The notes under the pieces are model-generated. The model was not told the origin of the DNA. It saw nothing but the letters and a program-made list of their open reading frames with translations, and did no database searches. From NCBI GenBank assembly GCA_964625745.1, contig CAZVCJ010000006.1, positions 1 to 60,229 of the forward strand: 60,229 nt of DNA. The letters are read 5' to 3'. The translations under genes and the position numbers were made by a program. Of the stretch, positions 8,859 through 17,481 are shown piece after piece; the first letter of the stretch is position 1, and each line of letters opens with the position of its first letter. The stretch is from CAZVCJ01 sp964625745. GTDB lineage: Bacteria; Chloroflexota; Anaerolineae; VGOG01.

Positions 8859-9449
8859 CTAATCGCGCCTCGGCTTCGTTGACATTTGCAGGCCAAGGAC
8901 AATCAGGATAATCACGAACGCCAACACCGCTTTTACCGAGTTTTGAGTCAGCAGATCAAGCAAGCCTTCGGTGGAAAAGCGAATTGTCGTTTCGGGCGCA
9001 GGCAAATGCCTGGGAGCCAAAAAGTAAGCGATGAAATAGCCACTCACCCCCCCCAAGACGATGCCGGACAATCGCTGAGACCATTTTTTCGGCGAATCAA
9101 CGACAAACTCTCCCAGAAGATAAAAGGCCAGAACTATTAGAACAAAAGCTATCGTCCCCAAAATCAACCGATCGGAATCACTGGTAACAGGCGGCGTCAG
9201 ATCACCTATCTCCGCCAGAACGCCGGCCGGGTCGTCAGTCGCCAGCCCTCCTTTGAGGGCGAACATAGCCAGTTTATGGATTCTGTTCACCCAAGGTTCC
9301 AGGGAAGGTGCCCCCCACTTTCCCACCACAGTGGCCAGGAGAACGCCGACTAAAGCCAGTAGTTCCCTGAAGGCGCCCCGTCTCAGGCCCATCACTCCGA
9401 ACAGGACGACGAAGCCTACGATCAGATAAAGCTGGTTCAAATCAATCAC
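8859..9449 (-). CDS. CvpA-like integral membrane protein (first of a pair)
   Basis: A 196-residue membrane protein with segments near residues 6-18, 30-45, 95-115, 125-147 and 170-188. The N-terminus LIVGFVVLFGVMGLRRGAFRELLALVGVLLA fits the CvpA family: a hydrophobic segment, then G-x-R-R-G-x-x-R-E-L. The next gene shares this layout, so the two may be diverged duplicates. It begins with GTG at 9449, 16 bases after murG. No enzyme motif was seen and its function is unknown. Confidence 0.6.
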   Translation of the reverse strand: MIDLNQLYLIVGFVVLFGVMGLRRGAFRELLALVGVLLATVVGKWGAPSLEPWVNRIHKLAMFALKGGLATDDPAGVLAEIGDLTPPVTSDSDRLILGTIAFVLIVLAFYLLGEFVVDSPKKWSQRLSGIVLGGVSGYFIAYFLAPRHLPAPETTIRFSTEGLLDLLTQNSVKAVLAFVIILIVLGLQMSTKPRRD

Positions 9450-9465
9450 GATGAATCACCAAACC

Positions 9466-10563
9466 TCAATCTCTAATTCCTATTTGCCGCAGCTCCTGGG
9501 CGATGCGCTGAGCTGCATCCGGCCTGGCCAAAGCCCGCGCCCGCCCGCTCATCCCGACCAGGGCCTCCTCGTTACTGAGAAGCTCCAGAATAGTGGGCAA
9601 CAGCTTCTCCCCCAGGTCGGCGTCGGCGATCTTGGCCGCCGCGCCACGACTGGCCAGGTAATCGGCGTTGAGCTCTTGATGCTGGCCGGCGTAGGGGTAG
9701 GGTACCAGAATGCTGGGCAAGCCCAGGGCGGGAAACTCCCCCAGGGTCGCCGCCCCAGCCCGCGCCACCGCCAGGTCCGCCGCAGCCAAAGCGCCAGGCA
9801 TCTCCTCATGCAAATAGGAATAGGCTCGGTAGCGGTTTCGCAACTGCTCAGGCAACAGGGCCATGTTCTCCATCACCCACTCGGCGTCCAAAGGTCCGCA
9901 GATGTGGATAACCTGGCAAACCTCCAACAGGCGCTCCAGGCACTGGCTCAAGGCCAGGTTGATGCTGTGAGCACCACGGCTACCGCCGAAGATCGTGACC
10001 GTCTTCAGGCCCTCCGCCAGGCCGAAAGCTTTCCTGGCCTCGGCCCTGTCGGCGGCGAAGAACTCGGCTCGCACAGGGTAGCCTGCCGTCACGACCTTGC
10101 TTTTGGCGAAATGCCCTGCCACTTCCGGAAAAGAGACAGAGACGCGCTTCGCCAGGCGGCCCAAGGCGCGGACGGCCAGGCCGGGCTCAAGGTCGGGCAG
10201 CAACACCAGGAGTGGCACTCGACGAAGCCAGGCGGCTATAGCCACGGGCGCGCACACGTATCCCCCTGTGACCAGCACCACGTCGGGAGAGAAATCGCGC
10301 ACGATGCCCAGCGATTGCACGAAGCCCGCCATCATCTTGAAGAGGTGCCCGACCACAGTCCAGGGTGCCAGGCCACGCAAGCCTCCTGTCGAGATAGCCG
10401 CGAAGGGCAAACCCGCTCGGCTGGCGATTCCCTCCTCCACCCCTCCCCGGCTGCCCACGTACAGGAACCTGCAACCTGTCACTTGCGATTGTAAAGCTTC
10501 AACGACGGCGAGAACGGGATATACGTGACCGCCCGTCCCGCCGCCCGAAATCATAACGCGCAA
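9466..10563 (-). CDS. murG: UDP-GlcNAc:undecaprenyl-PP-MurNAc-pentapeptide transferase
   Basis: MurG adds GlcNAc to lipid I to make lipid II at the inner face of the membrane. The N-terminal glycine loop MISGGGTGGHVYPVLA and the C-terminal ARAGAATLGEFPALGLPSILVPYPYAGQHQ, which binds UDP-GlcNAc, are both clear. The TTG at 10563 gives the family-typical start (M)RVMISGGGTGGH. The frame stays open upstream to 10620, but that extension lies wholly inside ftsW. With the chosen start the gene still overlaps the ftsW 3' end by 65 bases. Confidence 0.95.
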   Translation of the reverse strand: MRVMISGGGTGGHVYPVLAVVEALQSQVTGCRFLYVGSRGGVEEGIASRAGLPFAAISTGGLRGLAPWTVVGHLFKMMAGFVQSLGIVRDFSPDVVLVTGGYVCAPVAIAAWLRRVPLLVLLPDLEPGLAVRALGRLAKRVSVSFPEVAGHFAKSKVVTAGYPVRAEFFAADRAEARKAFGLAEGLKTVTIFGGSRGAHSINLALSQCLERLLEVCQVIHICGPLDAEWVMENMALLPEQLRNRYRAYSYLHEEMPGALAAADLAVARAGAATLGEFPALGLPSILVPYPYAGQHQELNADYLASRGAAAKIADADLGEKLLPTILELLSNEEALVGMSGRARALARPDAAQRIAQELRQIGIRD

Positions 10564-11674
10564 TCTCGTCCGGCCTTTCCTCCACATTGCCCCTGGAGAT
10601 GCCCAGGAGCAGGCCCACACCAGTCATGGAAACAGCCAAAGAGGAGCCACCATAGCTGATGAAGGGCAATGGTATGCCCGTGAAGGGCAAGGTGTTGGTG
10701 ATCACCGCGAAGTTAATCAAAGCCTGAAAGATCAGCCAGCAGGTTAGGCCCGCCGCCAGTACCGTACCAAAGTCATCGGGAGCCTCCAGAGCAATTTGAA
10801 AGCCCCGATAGGCCAGGGCTGCGAAGAGCCCCACCACCAGCAAACAGCCAATCAAACCCAACTCCTCGCCAAGTACGGCAAAGATGCTGTCATTATGGGC
10901 CAGGGGTAGAATGCCCAGTTTATAGGCCCCGTCCCCCAGACCGACGCCGGATATCCCCCCCGCCCTCAGCGCATCCAGGTTCTGTTGAACGTGATAGCCA
11001 ACGTCAGCGCCACCCAGGGAACCCAGGTAAACCTTGACCCTTGCGAGAGCATGCTCTGATCTTGAGATCAAGAAGCCAAAGGTAACACCGCCAAAGATGA
11101 AGCCGATGACCAACTGAACGATATCAGCGCCAGCGATAAAAAACATGGCGATAGCCGTGACCACGATCAGGATGGCGGTGCTGAAATCGGGCTGCATCAC
11201 GATCAGGCCCGCCACCACCCCGATGAGAATAGCAAAGGGAACGAGGCCATAGGTCACCATACGAAGTCTCTCCCCTTTGGACGAAAGCCAATCGGCGACG
11301 TAGATGATGATGATCAGCTTGCATAACTCGCTGGGCTGCACCGATCCCCCCCAGAGAGCGCGCACAGAGCCAAATCTCTCCTGGCCCACGATCAGGAGCA
11401 GCACTAACAGAAACAAAGTGCCGCCCATCAGCGGAATGGAGAAGCGTCGCCAGGCGTGATAGTCTACACTCATCATCACTATCATCCCCGCCGTGCCCAG
11501 CAGTGCCCAGATGATCTGCCTGCCGAAGAAATAAGTCGGTTGATCAAACACCCGGTAGCCAAAATCGAAGCTGGAGCTGTAGACCATCAGCAGGCCGATG
11601 AGGAGCAGGCTTGCCAGGATGATAATCAACGGGTAATCAATCCTCTTGGTGAATTCTCGGCTGTATACTGCCAT
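10499..11674 (-). CDS. ftsW: SEDS peptidoglycan polymerase FtsW
   Basis: FtsW is the divisome SEDS glycosyltransferase that polymerises lipid II together with its partner penicillin-binding protein. About ten membrane segments are visible. SEDS hallmarks include VYSSSFDFGYR, WRRFSIPLM, QPSELCKL (near residue 130) and the C-terminal PFISYGGSSLAVSM. The protein is 391 residues from the ATG at 11674, which has a strong GGAGGGGAGGG site. The frame is open for 36 more codons upstream without such a site. It follows murD by about 105 bases and its 3' end overlaps murG. Confidence 0.95.
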   Translation of the reverse strand: MAVYSREFTKRIDYPLIIILASLLLIGLLMVYSSSFDFGYRVFDQPTYFFGRQIIWALLGTAGMIVMMSVDYHAWRRFSIPLMGGTLFLLVLLLIVGQERFGSVRALWGGSVQPSELCKLIIIIYVADWLSSKGERLRMVTYGLVPFAILIGVVAGLIVMQPDFSTAILIVVTAIAMFFIAGADIVQLVIGFIFGGVTFGFLISRSEHALARVKVYLGSLGGADVGYHVQQNLDALRAGGISGVGLGDGAYKLGILPLAHNDSIFAVLGEELGLIGCLLVVGLFAALAYRGFQIALEAPDDFGTVLAAGLTCWLIFQALINFAVITNTLPFTGIPLPFISYGGSSLAVSMTGVGLLLGISRGNVEERPDEIARYDFGRRDGRSRISRSRRR

Positions 11675-11778
11675 CTGTCCCTCCCCTCCATAAGTAGTCT
11701 TGAGGTTGGGCAAGGTCTCTGACCGCAGCCCCATATCGGAGCTGAGAAGGAACCCGCAAATCCTGCCCATCCATGTTC

Positions 11779-13191
11779 TCAAAGAGCCTTCACCAGCTCA
11801 CGGAACCGCTCACCTCGCTCGACGAAGTCCCTGAAGGCATCGAAGCTGGTGCCGCCGGGCGCGAGCAATACCACGTCGCCAGGCTCCGCCTCTCTCGCTG
11901 CTACCGTGACAGCCTCATCCAGAGTTTGACAGCGATGGATGAAACCCTCCGAAACTCGAAACCCAAAACTCGAAACTCGTATCGCTTTCTCAATGATCGG
12001 GGCCGCCTCCCCAAACAGGATCAATAGCCGAGCCTTTTGAAGCGTGAGCCGGGCCATCTCATCCCAGGGCAGGTGCTTATCGCGCCCCCCGGCCAGGAGG
12101 ACGATGGGCTGCTCGAAGGAGCGTAGGGCAGCAACGGTGCGCTCCGGCGAGGTAGCGATGGAATCATTGTAATAGCACACCCCACCCAGCTCTCGCACCA
12201 GCTCCAGGCGGTGCTCCACCCCTTCGAAACTGGTGGCCACGTCGGCCACAGCCTGCTGAGAGGCTCCAGCGACGGCGGCTATGGTGCAGGCGGCCAAGAC
12301 GTTCTCCAGGTTGTGCCGCCCCAGGAGCTTGATCTCACCGGCGGAGCAAATTTGCTGCTCCGTATCTCCCAGTTTCAGGATGATCTCGCCATCCCGCAGA
12401 AATGCTCCCTGTTCCACCTCCTCGTTCAAACTGAAACTCACTATTCGAGGTTGTAGGTTGTAGGTTGTAGGTTTTAGATTTGTGATTTGAGATTTAGTTA
12501 TCGGGTTGTCATATCCTAAAACAGCTACGTCCCCGGGCTGTTGAAAACGCAGGATGTTGAGTTTGGCCTCGGTGTAGGCTTCCATGGAGGGGTGGCGATC
12601 CAGATGGTTAGGTGTGATGTTGAGAATGGCGGCAATGGGCGGGCTCCACTCCATGATCTCCAATTGGAAGGACGACAGCTCCATCACTACTTTGTCGGCT
12701 TGCTCGATCTCCTCCAGGTGCCCAATGAGCGGGCGGCCGATGTTCCCCCCTACCCAGGTGCGAAAGCCACTGGCTCTCAGCATCTGGCCAACCAGGCTCA
12801 CGGTAGTCGTCTTGCCGCTGGAGCCGGTGATGCCGATGATGGGTGCCGGGCATAGCTCGGTGAATAGCCTGGTCTCGCTGCTGATGGCGATGCCCCGCCT
12901 TTTGGCCTCCGAGACGATGGGAGCCTCCAGCGGCACACCGGGGCTCAGGAAAAGGACATCGGCCCGGTCCAAGACCTCCCCTGGATGACCACCGAGCACG
13001 AAACGGATGGGGAGCCTTTTTAGCTTTGCGATGTTTTCCTGTAGCTCCTCCTCATTTTTGAGATCACTGACCGTAACGATGGACCCTCGTTCGGCCAGGA
13101 ACCTGGCCAGCGCCGTCCCCTCCCGCGCCAGCCCGATGATGGAACAACGGACTACAGAATTCAACGGACTTCGCTCCGCTGCCTCTTGCAT
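11779..13191 (-). CDS. murD: UDP-N-acetylmuramoyl-L-alanine--D-glutamate ligase
   Basis: MurD adds D-glutamate to UDP-MurNAc-L-Ala. The N-terminal SIIGLAREGTALARFLAERG, the P-loop GITGSSGKTTTVSL (near residue 120), ILNITPNHLDRHPSM and YYNDSIATSPERTVAAL identify it. Two stretches look foreign to the family: residues about 230-248 (ITKSQITNLKPTTYNLQPR) and about 404-416 (RVSSFGFRVSEGF). Both are translations of dispersed low-complexity repeats and keep the frame. The ATG at 13191 is used, but a TTG at 13164 with GGAG upstream would give a more typical N-terminus. Confidence 0.95.
   Translation of the reverse strand: MQEAAERSPLNSVVRCSIIGLAREGTALARFLAERGSIVTVSDLKNEEELQENIAKLKRLPIRFVLGGHPGEVLDRADVLFLSPGVPLEAPIVSEAKRRGIAISSETRLFTELCPAPIIGITGSSGKTTTVSLVGQMLRASGFRTWVGGNIGRPLIGHLEEIEQADKVVMELSSFQLEIMEWSPPIAAILNITPNHLDRHPSMEAYTEAKLNILRFQQPGDVAVLGYDNPITKSQITNLKPTTYNLQPRIVSFSLNEEVEQGAFLRDGEIILKLGDTEQQICSAGEIKLLGRHNLENVLAACTIAAVAGASQQAVADVATSFEGVEHRLELVRELGGVCYYNDSIATSPERTVAALRSFEQPIVLLAGGRDKHLPWDEMARLTLQKARLLILFGEAAPIIEKAIRVSSFGFRVSEGFIHRCQTLDEAVTVAAREAEPGDVVLLAPGGTSFDAFRDFVERGERFRELVKAL
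11944..11980. repeat. Dispersed repeat family B inside murD (GAAACTCGAAAC type)
   Basis: Tandem-like CGAAACTCGAAACCC / AAAACTCGAAACTCG words inserted in frame near the murD C-terminus. The same words are found between genes near 39.5 kb. Confidence 0.75.
12447..12497. repeat. Dispersed repeat family B inside murD (GTTGTAGGTTGTAG type)
   Basis: Three tandem GGTTGTA units followed by TTTGTGATTTGAGATTTAG words, read in frame in the central domain of MurD as NLKPTTYNLQ. Confidence 0.8.
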
Positions 13192-13219
13192 CCTGCATCC
13201 TGCCTATTGTTCCCTTTGA

Positions 13220-14290
13220 CTAAGTCGCCGGCGGCGGGTTGCCCCATATCGCCAGGGCCACGCCCAGCATGGCCGCCAGGATGGCCATTAACCAGAACCT
13301 CTGTACCACCTGCGTCTCGGACCAGCCTAAGAGCTCAAAATGGTGGTGCAAGGGGGCCATCTTGAACATTCGCCGACCCTGGCCGTATCTGATCCTGGTG
13401 AATTTGAAATAGGCCACCTGCAGTATGACCGACAGCGTTTCGGCTACGAAGACGGCACTAATGATGGGTAGGAGAAGCCACTGCCCGGTCATCAGAGCGA
13501 CCACCGCCAGGGTCGCCCCCAGCGCCTCCGACCCCACGTCGCCCATGAATAAGTCGGCGGGGTAAGCATTGTACCACAGGAAGGCCAGGATTGCCCCAAC
13601 CATAGCGAAGCAAAAGGCCAGCAGCCAGCCCTGATCCTGCAGGTAGGCGATGATGCCGTAGCAGAGAAAACAGAGGGCAGCAATGGAGCCAGCCAGGCCA
13701 TCCAGCCCATCGGTCAAATTGACGGCGTTGGAGTAACCGACGATGAAGAACACGGCGATGGGCAACCACAAAAGCCCGATGTCTACTTTTTCGGCCAGCC
13801 CGGGGACGGCTACGCTATGCAGGTCGGGAGGGCCAAAGTGGAGGGCCAGGGCTGCGATCATGGCCAACACTAACTGGATGACGAGCTTCCAGCGACCCAG
13901 CAGCCCCTCGCCGTTGCGGTAGCCTCGCACCCCGGCCCAGTCGTCCAGGGCTCCCATGAGACCAAAGCCAAGCATAACCCCCAGCGGCACCAGAATCGAA
14001 CGGCCGAGGAAAACGGCTCGCGCCACGCCCAGCCTGTCCAGCAGCGCCTGACCAAAGGCGGTGCCGGCCAGTACCTCAGCGAAGCCTGCAGCCAAGACGA
14101 TGAGAAAGACCGGTATCAAAATCATCAGTCCCCCCATAGTCGGCGTACCAGTCTTCGTCTGGTGGGAACTAGGGCCGTCGAAGCGGATCTGCTTGCCAAT
14201 GCGGTGATGCCTCAGGTAGGCGATCAGCGGACTACCCCAGATAACGGCGAACACGAAAGAAAAGGCACCCAGAGCTAATGCATAAGCCAT
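13220..14290 (-). CDS. mraY: Phospho-MurNAc-pentapeptide-transferase MraY
   Basis: MraY transfers phospho-MurNAc-pentapeptide to undecaprenyl phosphate, making lipid I. It is a polytopic protein of 356 residues. Diagnostic sites are QIRFDGPSSHQTKTGTPTMGG (N-terminal loop, shown in part), the catalytic NLTDGLDGLAGS with its DD pair (near residue 190), LFMGDVGSEALGA and the cytoplasmic HHHFELLGWSETQVV. The ATG at 14290 has no visible ribosome-binding site: the 45 bases upstream are made of family-B repeat words after the murF stop. Translation may therefore rely on coupling to murF. Confidence 0.96.
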   Translation of the reverse strand: MAYALALGAFSFVFAVIWGSPLIAYLRHHRIGKQIRFDGPSSHQTKTGTPTMGGLMILIPVFLIVLAAGFAEVLAGTAFGQALLDRLGVARAVFLGRSILVPLGVMLGFGLMGALDDWAGVRGYRNGEGLLGRWKLVIQLVLAMIAALALHFGPPDLHSVAVPGLAEKVDIGLLWLPIAVFFIVGYSNAVNLTDGLDGLAGSIAALCFLCYGIIAYLQDQGWLLAFCFAMVGAILAFLWYNAYPADLFMGDVGSEALGATLAVVALMTGQWLLLPIISAVFVAETLSVILQVAYFKFTRIRYGQGRRMFKMAPLHHHFELLGWSETQVVQRFWLMAILAAMLGVALAIWGNPPPAT

Positions 14291-14318
14291 GTATCAAATC
14301 TCTAATATCTAATCTCAA
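14291..14318. repeat. Dispersed repeat family B between murF and mraY
   Basis: The intergenic gap consists of CTCTAATATCTAATCTC-type words; related ATTGGATATTG words extend into the last murF codons. It occupies the position where the mraY ribosome-binding site would be. Confidence 0.65.
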
Positions 14319-15734
14319 TCAGCTATTGGATATTGCCAGCGCAGCAACAATCCTTTCCATTTCCATGCCGCGAGAGCCTTTTACCAGGATTATGTCACCA
14401 GGAGCGACGATCTCGCGCAGGCAGGCGATAGCCCCCTCGTTGTCCTCTTCTATAAAGACCCTTTCCTCTTCCATACCCCAGGCCAGAGCCTCCTCAGCGA
14501 TGAAGCGTCCTCGCTCTCCCACGGTGATGAGCACGGCCACCACGTCCAGGGCGCGTCTACCCACTTTTCGATGTCCTTCTTCTTCGTAGGCCCCCAGCTC
14601 CAGCATGTCACCGAGCACGGCGATCTTCCGTCCATCCAGTTCCTCAACCAGGTTGAGGGCAGCGATGGTTGAGGCAGGGCTGGCGTTGTAGGTATCGTCC
14701 AGGATAGTCGAACCTCGCAGACCGGGCACCACCACCAGGCGCAATTGCGCCGCTCCTCGCAAGCCATCTATGATCTCCTCCCAAGACTGTCCTTCGATCA
14801 AACCCACGGCAGCAGCAGCCAGAGCCGTGTGCACGCTATGCTGCCCCAGCATCGGCACCTTGGCATAGATCGTCTCAGAGCCGTGATGGAAGCAGAAACG
14901 AACACCTTCCAGGCCCTGACTCTCGATGTCGTTGGCCCACAGGTCACAAGTTTCGTCCAGGCCATAACAAAACACCTGGGCGTCGGTCTTGGCCGCCATC
15001 TGGCGCACCCAGGGGTCGTCGCCATTGAGGACGGCCACGCCGTCATCGGGCAGAGCCTCTACCAGCTCTGTCTTGGCCTGAGCGATGCGCTCGATAGTTC
15101 TCAGTCGCACCAGGTGGGAAGGGCCCACATTGGTGACCACGCCGATGTGGGGACGAGCGATGGCCGCCAACTCCGCGATCTCCCCCAGGTCGTACATGCC
15201 CATCTCCAGGACCACCCGCTGGTGGCTCTGCTCCAGCTTCAACAGCGTCAAGGGCAAGCCGGTCTCGCTGTTGTAGTTGCCTTTGCTCTTCAGGGTGCGA
15301 AAGCGCTGACAGAGAACACTGCCGATCATCTCCTTGGTGGTGGTCTTGCCTATGCTGCCAGTGACGCCCACCACACGAGGAGTGTGCTTGCCACGCCAGT
15401 AGGCAGCCAGTTGCTGCAGGGCCTTCAAGCTGTCCTCGACAATGAAGCAGGCTGGAAGTTGGAGGGTAGATATTGGATATTGGAATGGCGCCTGTTTAAT
15501 ATCCAATATCCAATATCTAATATCTAATTCTTTCTCCACAATAGCCGCTATCGCACCACGCTGGAACGCATCGGCAACGTAGTGATGGCCATCTTCACGC
15601 TCGCCCTTCAGGGCCACGAAGAGGCTGCCGGGGCACGCCTGGCGCGAGTCTATGACCACATCAGTCAGTTTCTGTTCCAGGTTGGGTGGCCTCTGGCCGG
15701 TGAGGCCCTCCACTAAATCGGCAAGGGTCAACAT
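14319..15734 (-). CDS. murF: UDP-MurNAc-tripeptide--D-Ala-D-Ala ligase
   Basis: MurF adds the D-Ala-D-Ala made by Ddl, finishing the cytoplasmic precursor. The P-loop is GVTGSIGKTTTKEM (near residue 125), followed by SKGNYNSETGLPLTLL and VLEMGMYDLGEIAELA, which separate MurF from MurE. DDTYNASPASTIAAL lies near 345. Residues about 68-92 (DIRYWILDIKQAPFQYPIST) are the in-frame translation of a family-B repeat placed between the N-terminal and central domains. The ATG at 15734 comes four bases after the ftsI stop. murE, often between ftsI and murF, is not here. Confidence 0.96.
   Translation of the reverse strand: MLTLADLVEGLTGQRPPNLEQKLTDVVIDSRQACPGSLFVALKGEREDGHHYVADAFQRGAIAAIVEKELDIRYWILDIKQAPFQYPISTLQLPACFIVEDSLKALQQLAAYWRGKHTPRVVGVTGSIGKTTTKEMIGSVLCQRFRTLKSKGNYNSETGLPLTLLKLEQSHQRVVLEMGMYDLGEIAELAAIARPHIGVVTNVGPSHLVRLRTIERIAQAKTELVEALPDDGVAVLNGDDPWVRQMAAKTDAQVFCYGLDETCDLWANDIESQGLEGVRFCFHHGSETIYAKVPMLGQHSVHTALAAAAVGLIEGQSWEEIIDGLRGAAQLRLVVVPGLRGSTILDDTYNASPASTIAALNLVEELDGRKIAVLGDMLELGAYEEEGHRKVGRRALDVVAVLITVGERGRFIAEEALAWGMEEERVFIEEDNEGAIACLREIVAPGDIILVKGSRGMEMERIVAALAISNS
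15459..15530. repeat. Dispersed repeat family B inside murF (inverted ATATTGGATATTGG pair)
   Basis: GGTAGATATTGGATATTGG and, about 20 bases later, its near-complement TATCCAATATCCAATATC lie head to head, so the insert can form a stem of about 16 pairs. It is in frame with murF. Confidence 0.85.
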
Positions 15735-15738
15735 CGGA

Positions 15739-17481
15739 TCATCTGCTAGCCAGCCTTATGTTGTCGGGCGGGATATCCAGCAGCACAAACAGCCGCTCAG
15801 CGATAGTTCTGAAGACAGGGGCTGCTACTTCTGCTCCCCACGGATCCAAGCGAGGCTTGTCTATTTTGACCAGGACGATGAAGCGGGGGGCGTTGGCAGG
15901 AGCGTAGCCCACGAACGAAGCGATGGTCAACTCTGGATCATAGCCATCGCCAACGGGTATCTGAGCCGTTCCCGTCTTTCCGGCAATGTCATACCCTGGC
16001 ACAGTGGCTAACTTCGCCCCTCGCTCCACGGCTTCCACCAGCATGGCCGTCAGTTGCTCGGCCGTCTGGGTGGAAACGACCTGCCGTACGCTGGTAGGCT
16101 GGGTAACGATCATCCCTTGATCATCAACGATTCGCTCTACCACATAGGGCTTCATGAGAAAACCGCGGTTGGCCACCGCCGCCACTGCCGTGATCATCTG
16201 CAGAGGGGTCACAGCTACTCCCTGCCCAAAGGAGTTAGTGCCCAGCTCGTACTTATGCCAGTCCCCACTACCCGGCTCCTTGAGGGTGCCAGCCGCCTCG
16301 CCGTCCAGATCAACGCCCGTATGATCTCCGCAGCCAAACTGCTTCAAGTAGGCATAGAACGTCTCTTCACCCAGGGAGGTGCTGACGTAGGCAATCCCCA
16401 CGTTCAAGGAATAGGCCAGGACGTCAGTCATGGTCACCAGGCCATGGGCATGACGGTCGCGGTTCTGGATAACGACCCCTCCCACCTCTATCGCGCCGCT
16501 ATCGTAGACAGTACTATCAGGAGTGACGACTCCTGCATCGAGGCCCGCGGCCATAGTGAGAATCTTGAAGACAGACCCAGGCTCGTATTGATCACTCACC
16601 GCAGGGTTCTTGAATAGCTCCATCGGCACCTCGTAGAAGCGATTGGGATCATAGGAGGGAAAATTGGCCATAGCCAGGATAGCGCCCGTCTTTGGATTCA
16701 TGACGATGATGGTGCCACTATCAGCCTGGTATGTGGCTACCGCCTTCGCCAACTCCTCCTCCACCATGTGTTGGACGTTCCTGTCAAGGGTCAACACCAG
16801 ATGGGTACCGTCTTGCGGCAGAGCCAGTTGGCGAAAGGCAAGGGACACAGCTTCGCCTCGCTGATACACTTTCCCCCCAGGTATAGTACTCGTGCCCTTT
16901 AAAAGAGGGTCGTAGTATCCCTCCAGGCCATAGCCACCATCACAGTCCAAGTTAACAAAGCCCAGAAGGTGAGCAGCCAGATCTCCATCTGGATACCTGC
17001 GTCGGAGCTGCGGCTTCAGATTGATGCCCGTGAATCCAAAGGAAGCAATAGCATCGGCTGCTTCTTGCGAGACGCGCTTTTCCAGGAGAACGTAAGGCTT
17101 CTCGGGATCCAGGAGTGAAACCAACTCGCCAGGTGATAAACCCAGGATTGGCGACAGATGGTTCGCCACATATTGAGTGTCCGTTATCACATCTGGGGAC
17201 GCGGACACGTCGTACTCAAAGGTGTTTAGCGCCAGGATGTGGCCACGGCGATCAATGATCAACCCGCGATGAGAAGCGACTTCCGGCGTATAGTTTGGAA
17301 AGGAGAGCTCTTTGCCACTACCTAGAGCCCCTTGAATCACCTGCAACTGGAAAAGTCGAACAGCGATGACCAGGGCCAGGCCGATGAGGATGGCAATCAC
17401 AAAGGCAAGTCGCCGAAAAGCCCTTTCCTTAGACTCACTGCTTTCATCGTTCTGAGAAGCTATCCTTCCTCTGGTTATCAT
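15739..17481 (-). CDS. ftsI: Penicillin-binding protein 2 / FtsI-type transpeptidase
   Basis: A class B penicillin-binding protein that cross-links septal peptidoglycan with FtsW. After a short cytoplasmic tail there is one membrane segment (residues about 27-47), the PBP dimer domain (ASHRGLIIDRRGHILA), then the transpeptidase domain. The active-site motifs are SVFK (in EPGSVFKILTMAAG), YSLN and GKTGTAQIP. It is 580 residues with no PASTA repeats. The ATG at 17481 overlaps the stop of the upstream ftsL-like gene as TGATG, a sign of coupling. The frame is open further upstream but only inside that gene. Confidence 0.95.
   Translation of the reverse strand: MITRGRIASQNDESSESKERAFRRLAFVIAILIGLALVIAVRLFQLQVIQGALGSGKELSFPNYTPEVASHRGLIIDRRGHILALNTFEYDVSASPDVITDTQYVANHLSPILGLSPGELVSLLDPEKPYVLLEKRVSQEAADAIASFGFTGINLKPQLRRRYPDGDLAAHLLGFVNLDCDGGYGLEGYYDPLLKGTSTIPGGKVYQRGEAVSLAFRQLALPQDGTHLVLTLDRNVQHMVEEELAKAVATYQADSGTIIVMNPKTGAILAMANFPSYDPNRFYEVPMELFKNPAVSDQYEPGSVFKILTMAAGLDAGVVTPDSTVYDSGAIEVGGVVIQNRDRHAHGLVTMTDVLAYSLNVGIAYVSTSLGEETFYAYLKQFGCGDHTGVDLDGEAAGTLKEPGSGDWHKYELGTNSFGQGVAVTPLQMITAVAAVANRGFLMKPYVVERIVDDQGMIVTQPTSVRQVVSTQTAEQLTAMLVEAVERGAKLATVPGYDIAGKTGTAQIPVGDGYDPELTIASFVGYAPANAPRFIVLVKIDKPRLDPWGAEVAAPVFRTIAERLFVLLDIPPDNIRLASR

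Noticed and set aside
9451..10494. 347-codon plus-strand frame opposite murG
   Set aside because: Antisense shadow of murG, rich in Gln, Arg and Pro, with no family motif.
11675..11782. Upstream extension of ftsW
   Set aside because: The strong ribosome-binding site before the ATG at 11674 and the conserved start position favour the shorter protein.
12447..15530. Frameshifts or assembly errors suspected in murD and murF from odd peptides
   Set aside because: The odd stretches keep frame, match repeat words found elsewhere in the window, and are flanked by intact motifs on both sides.
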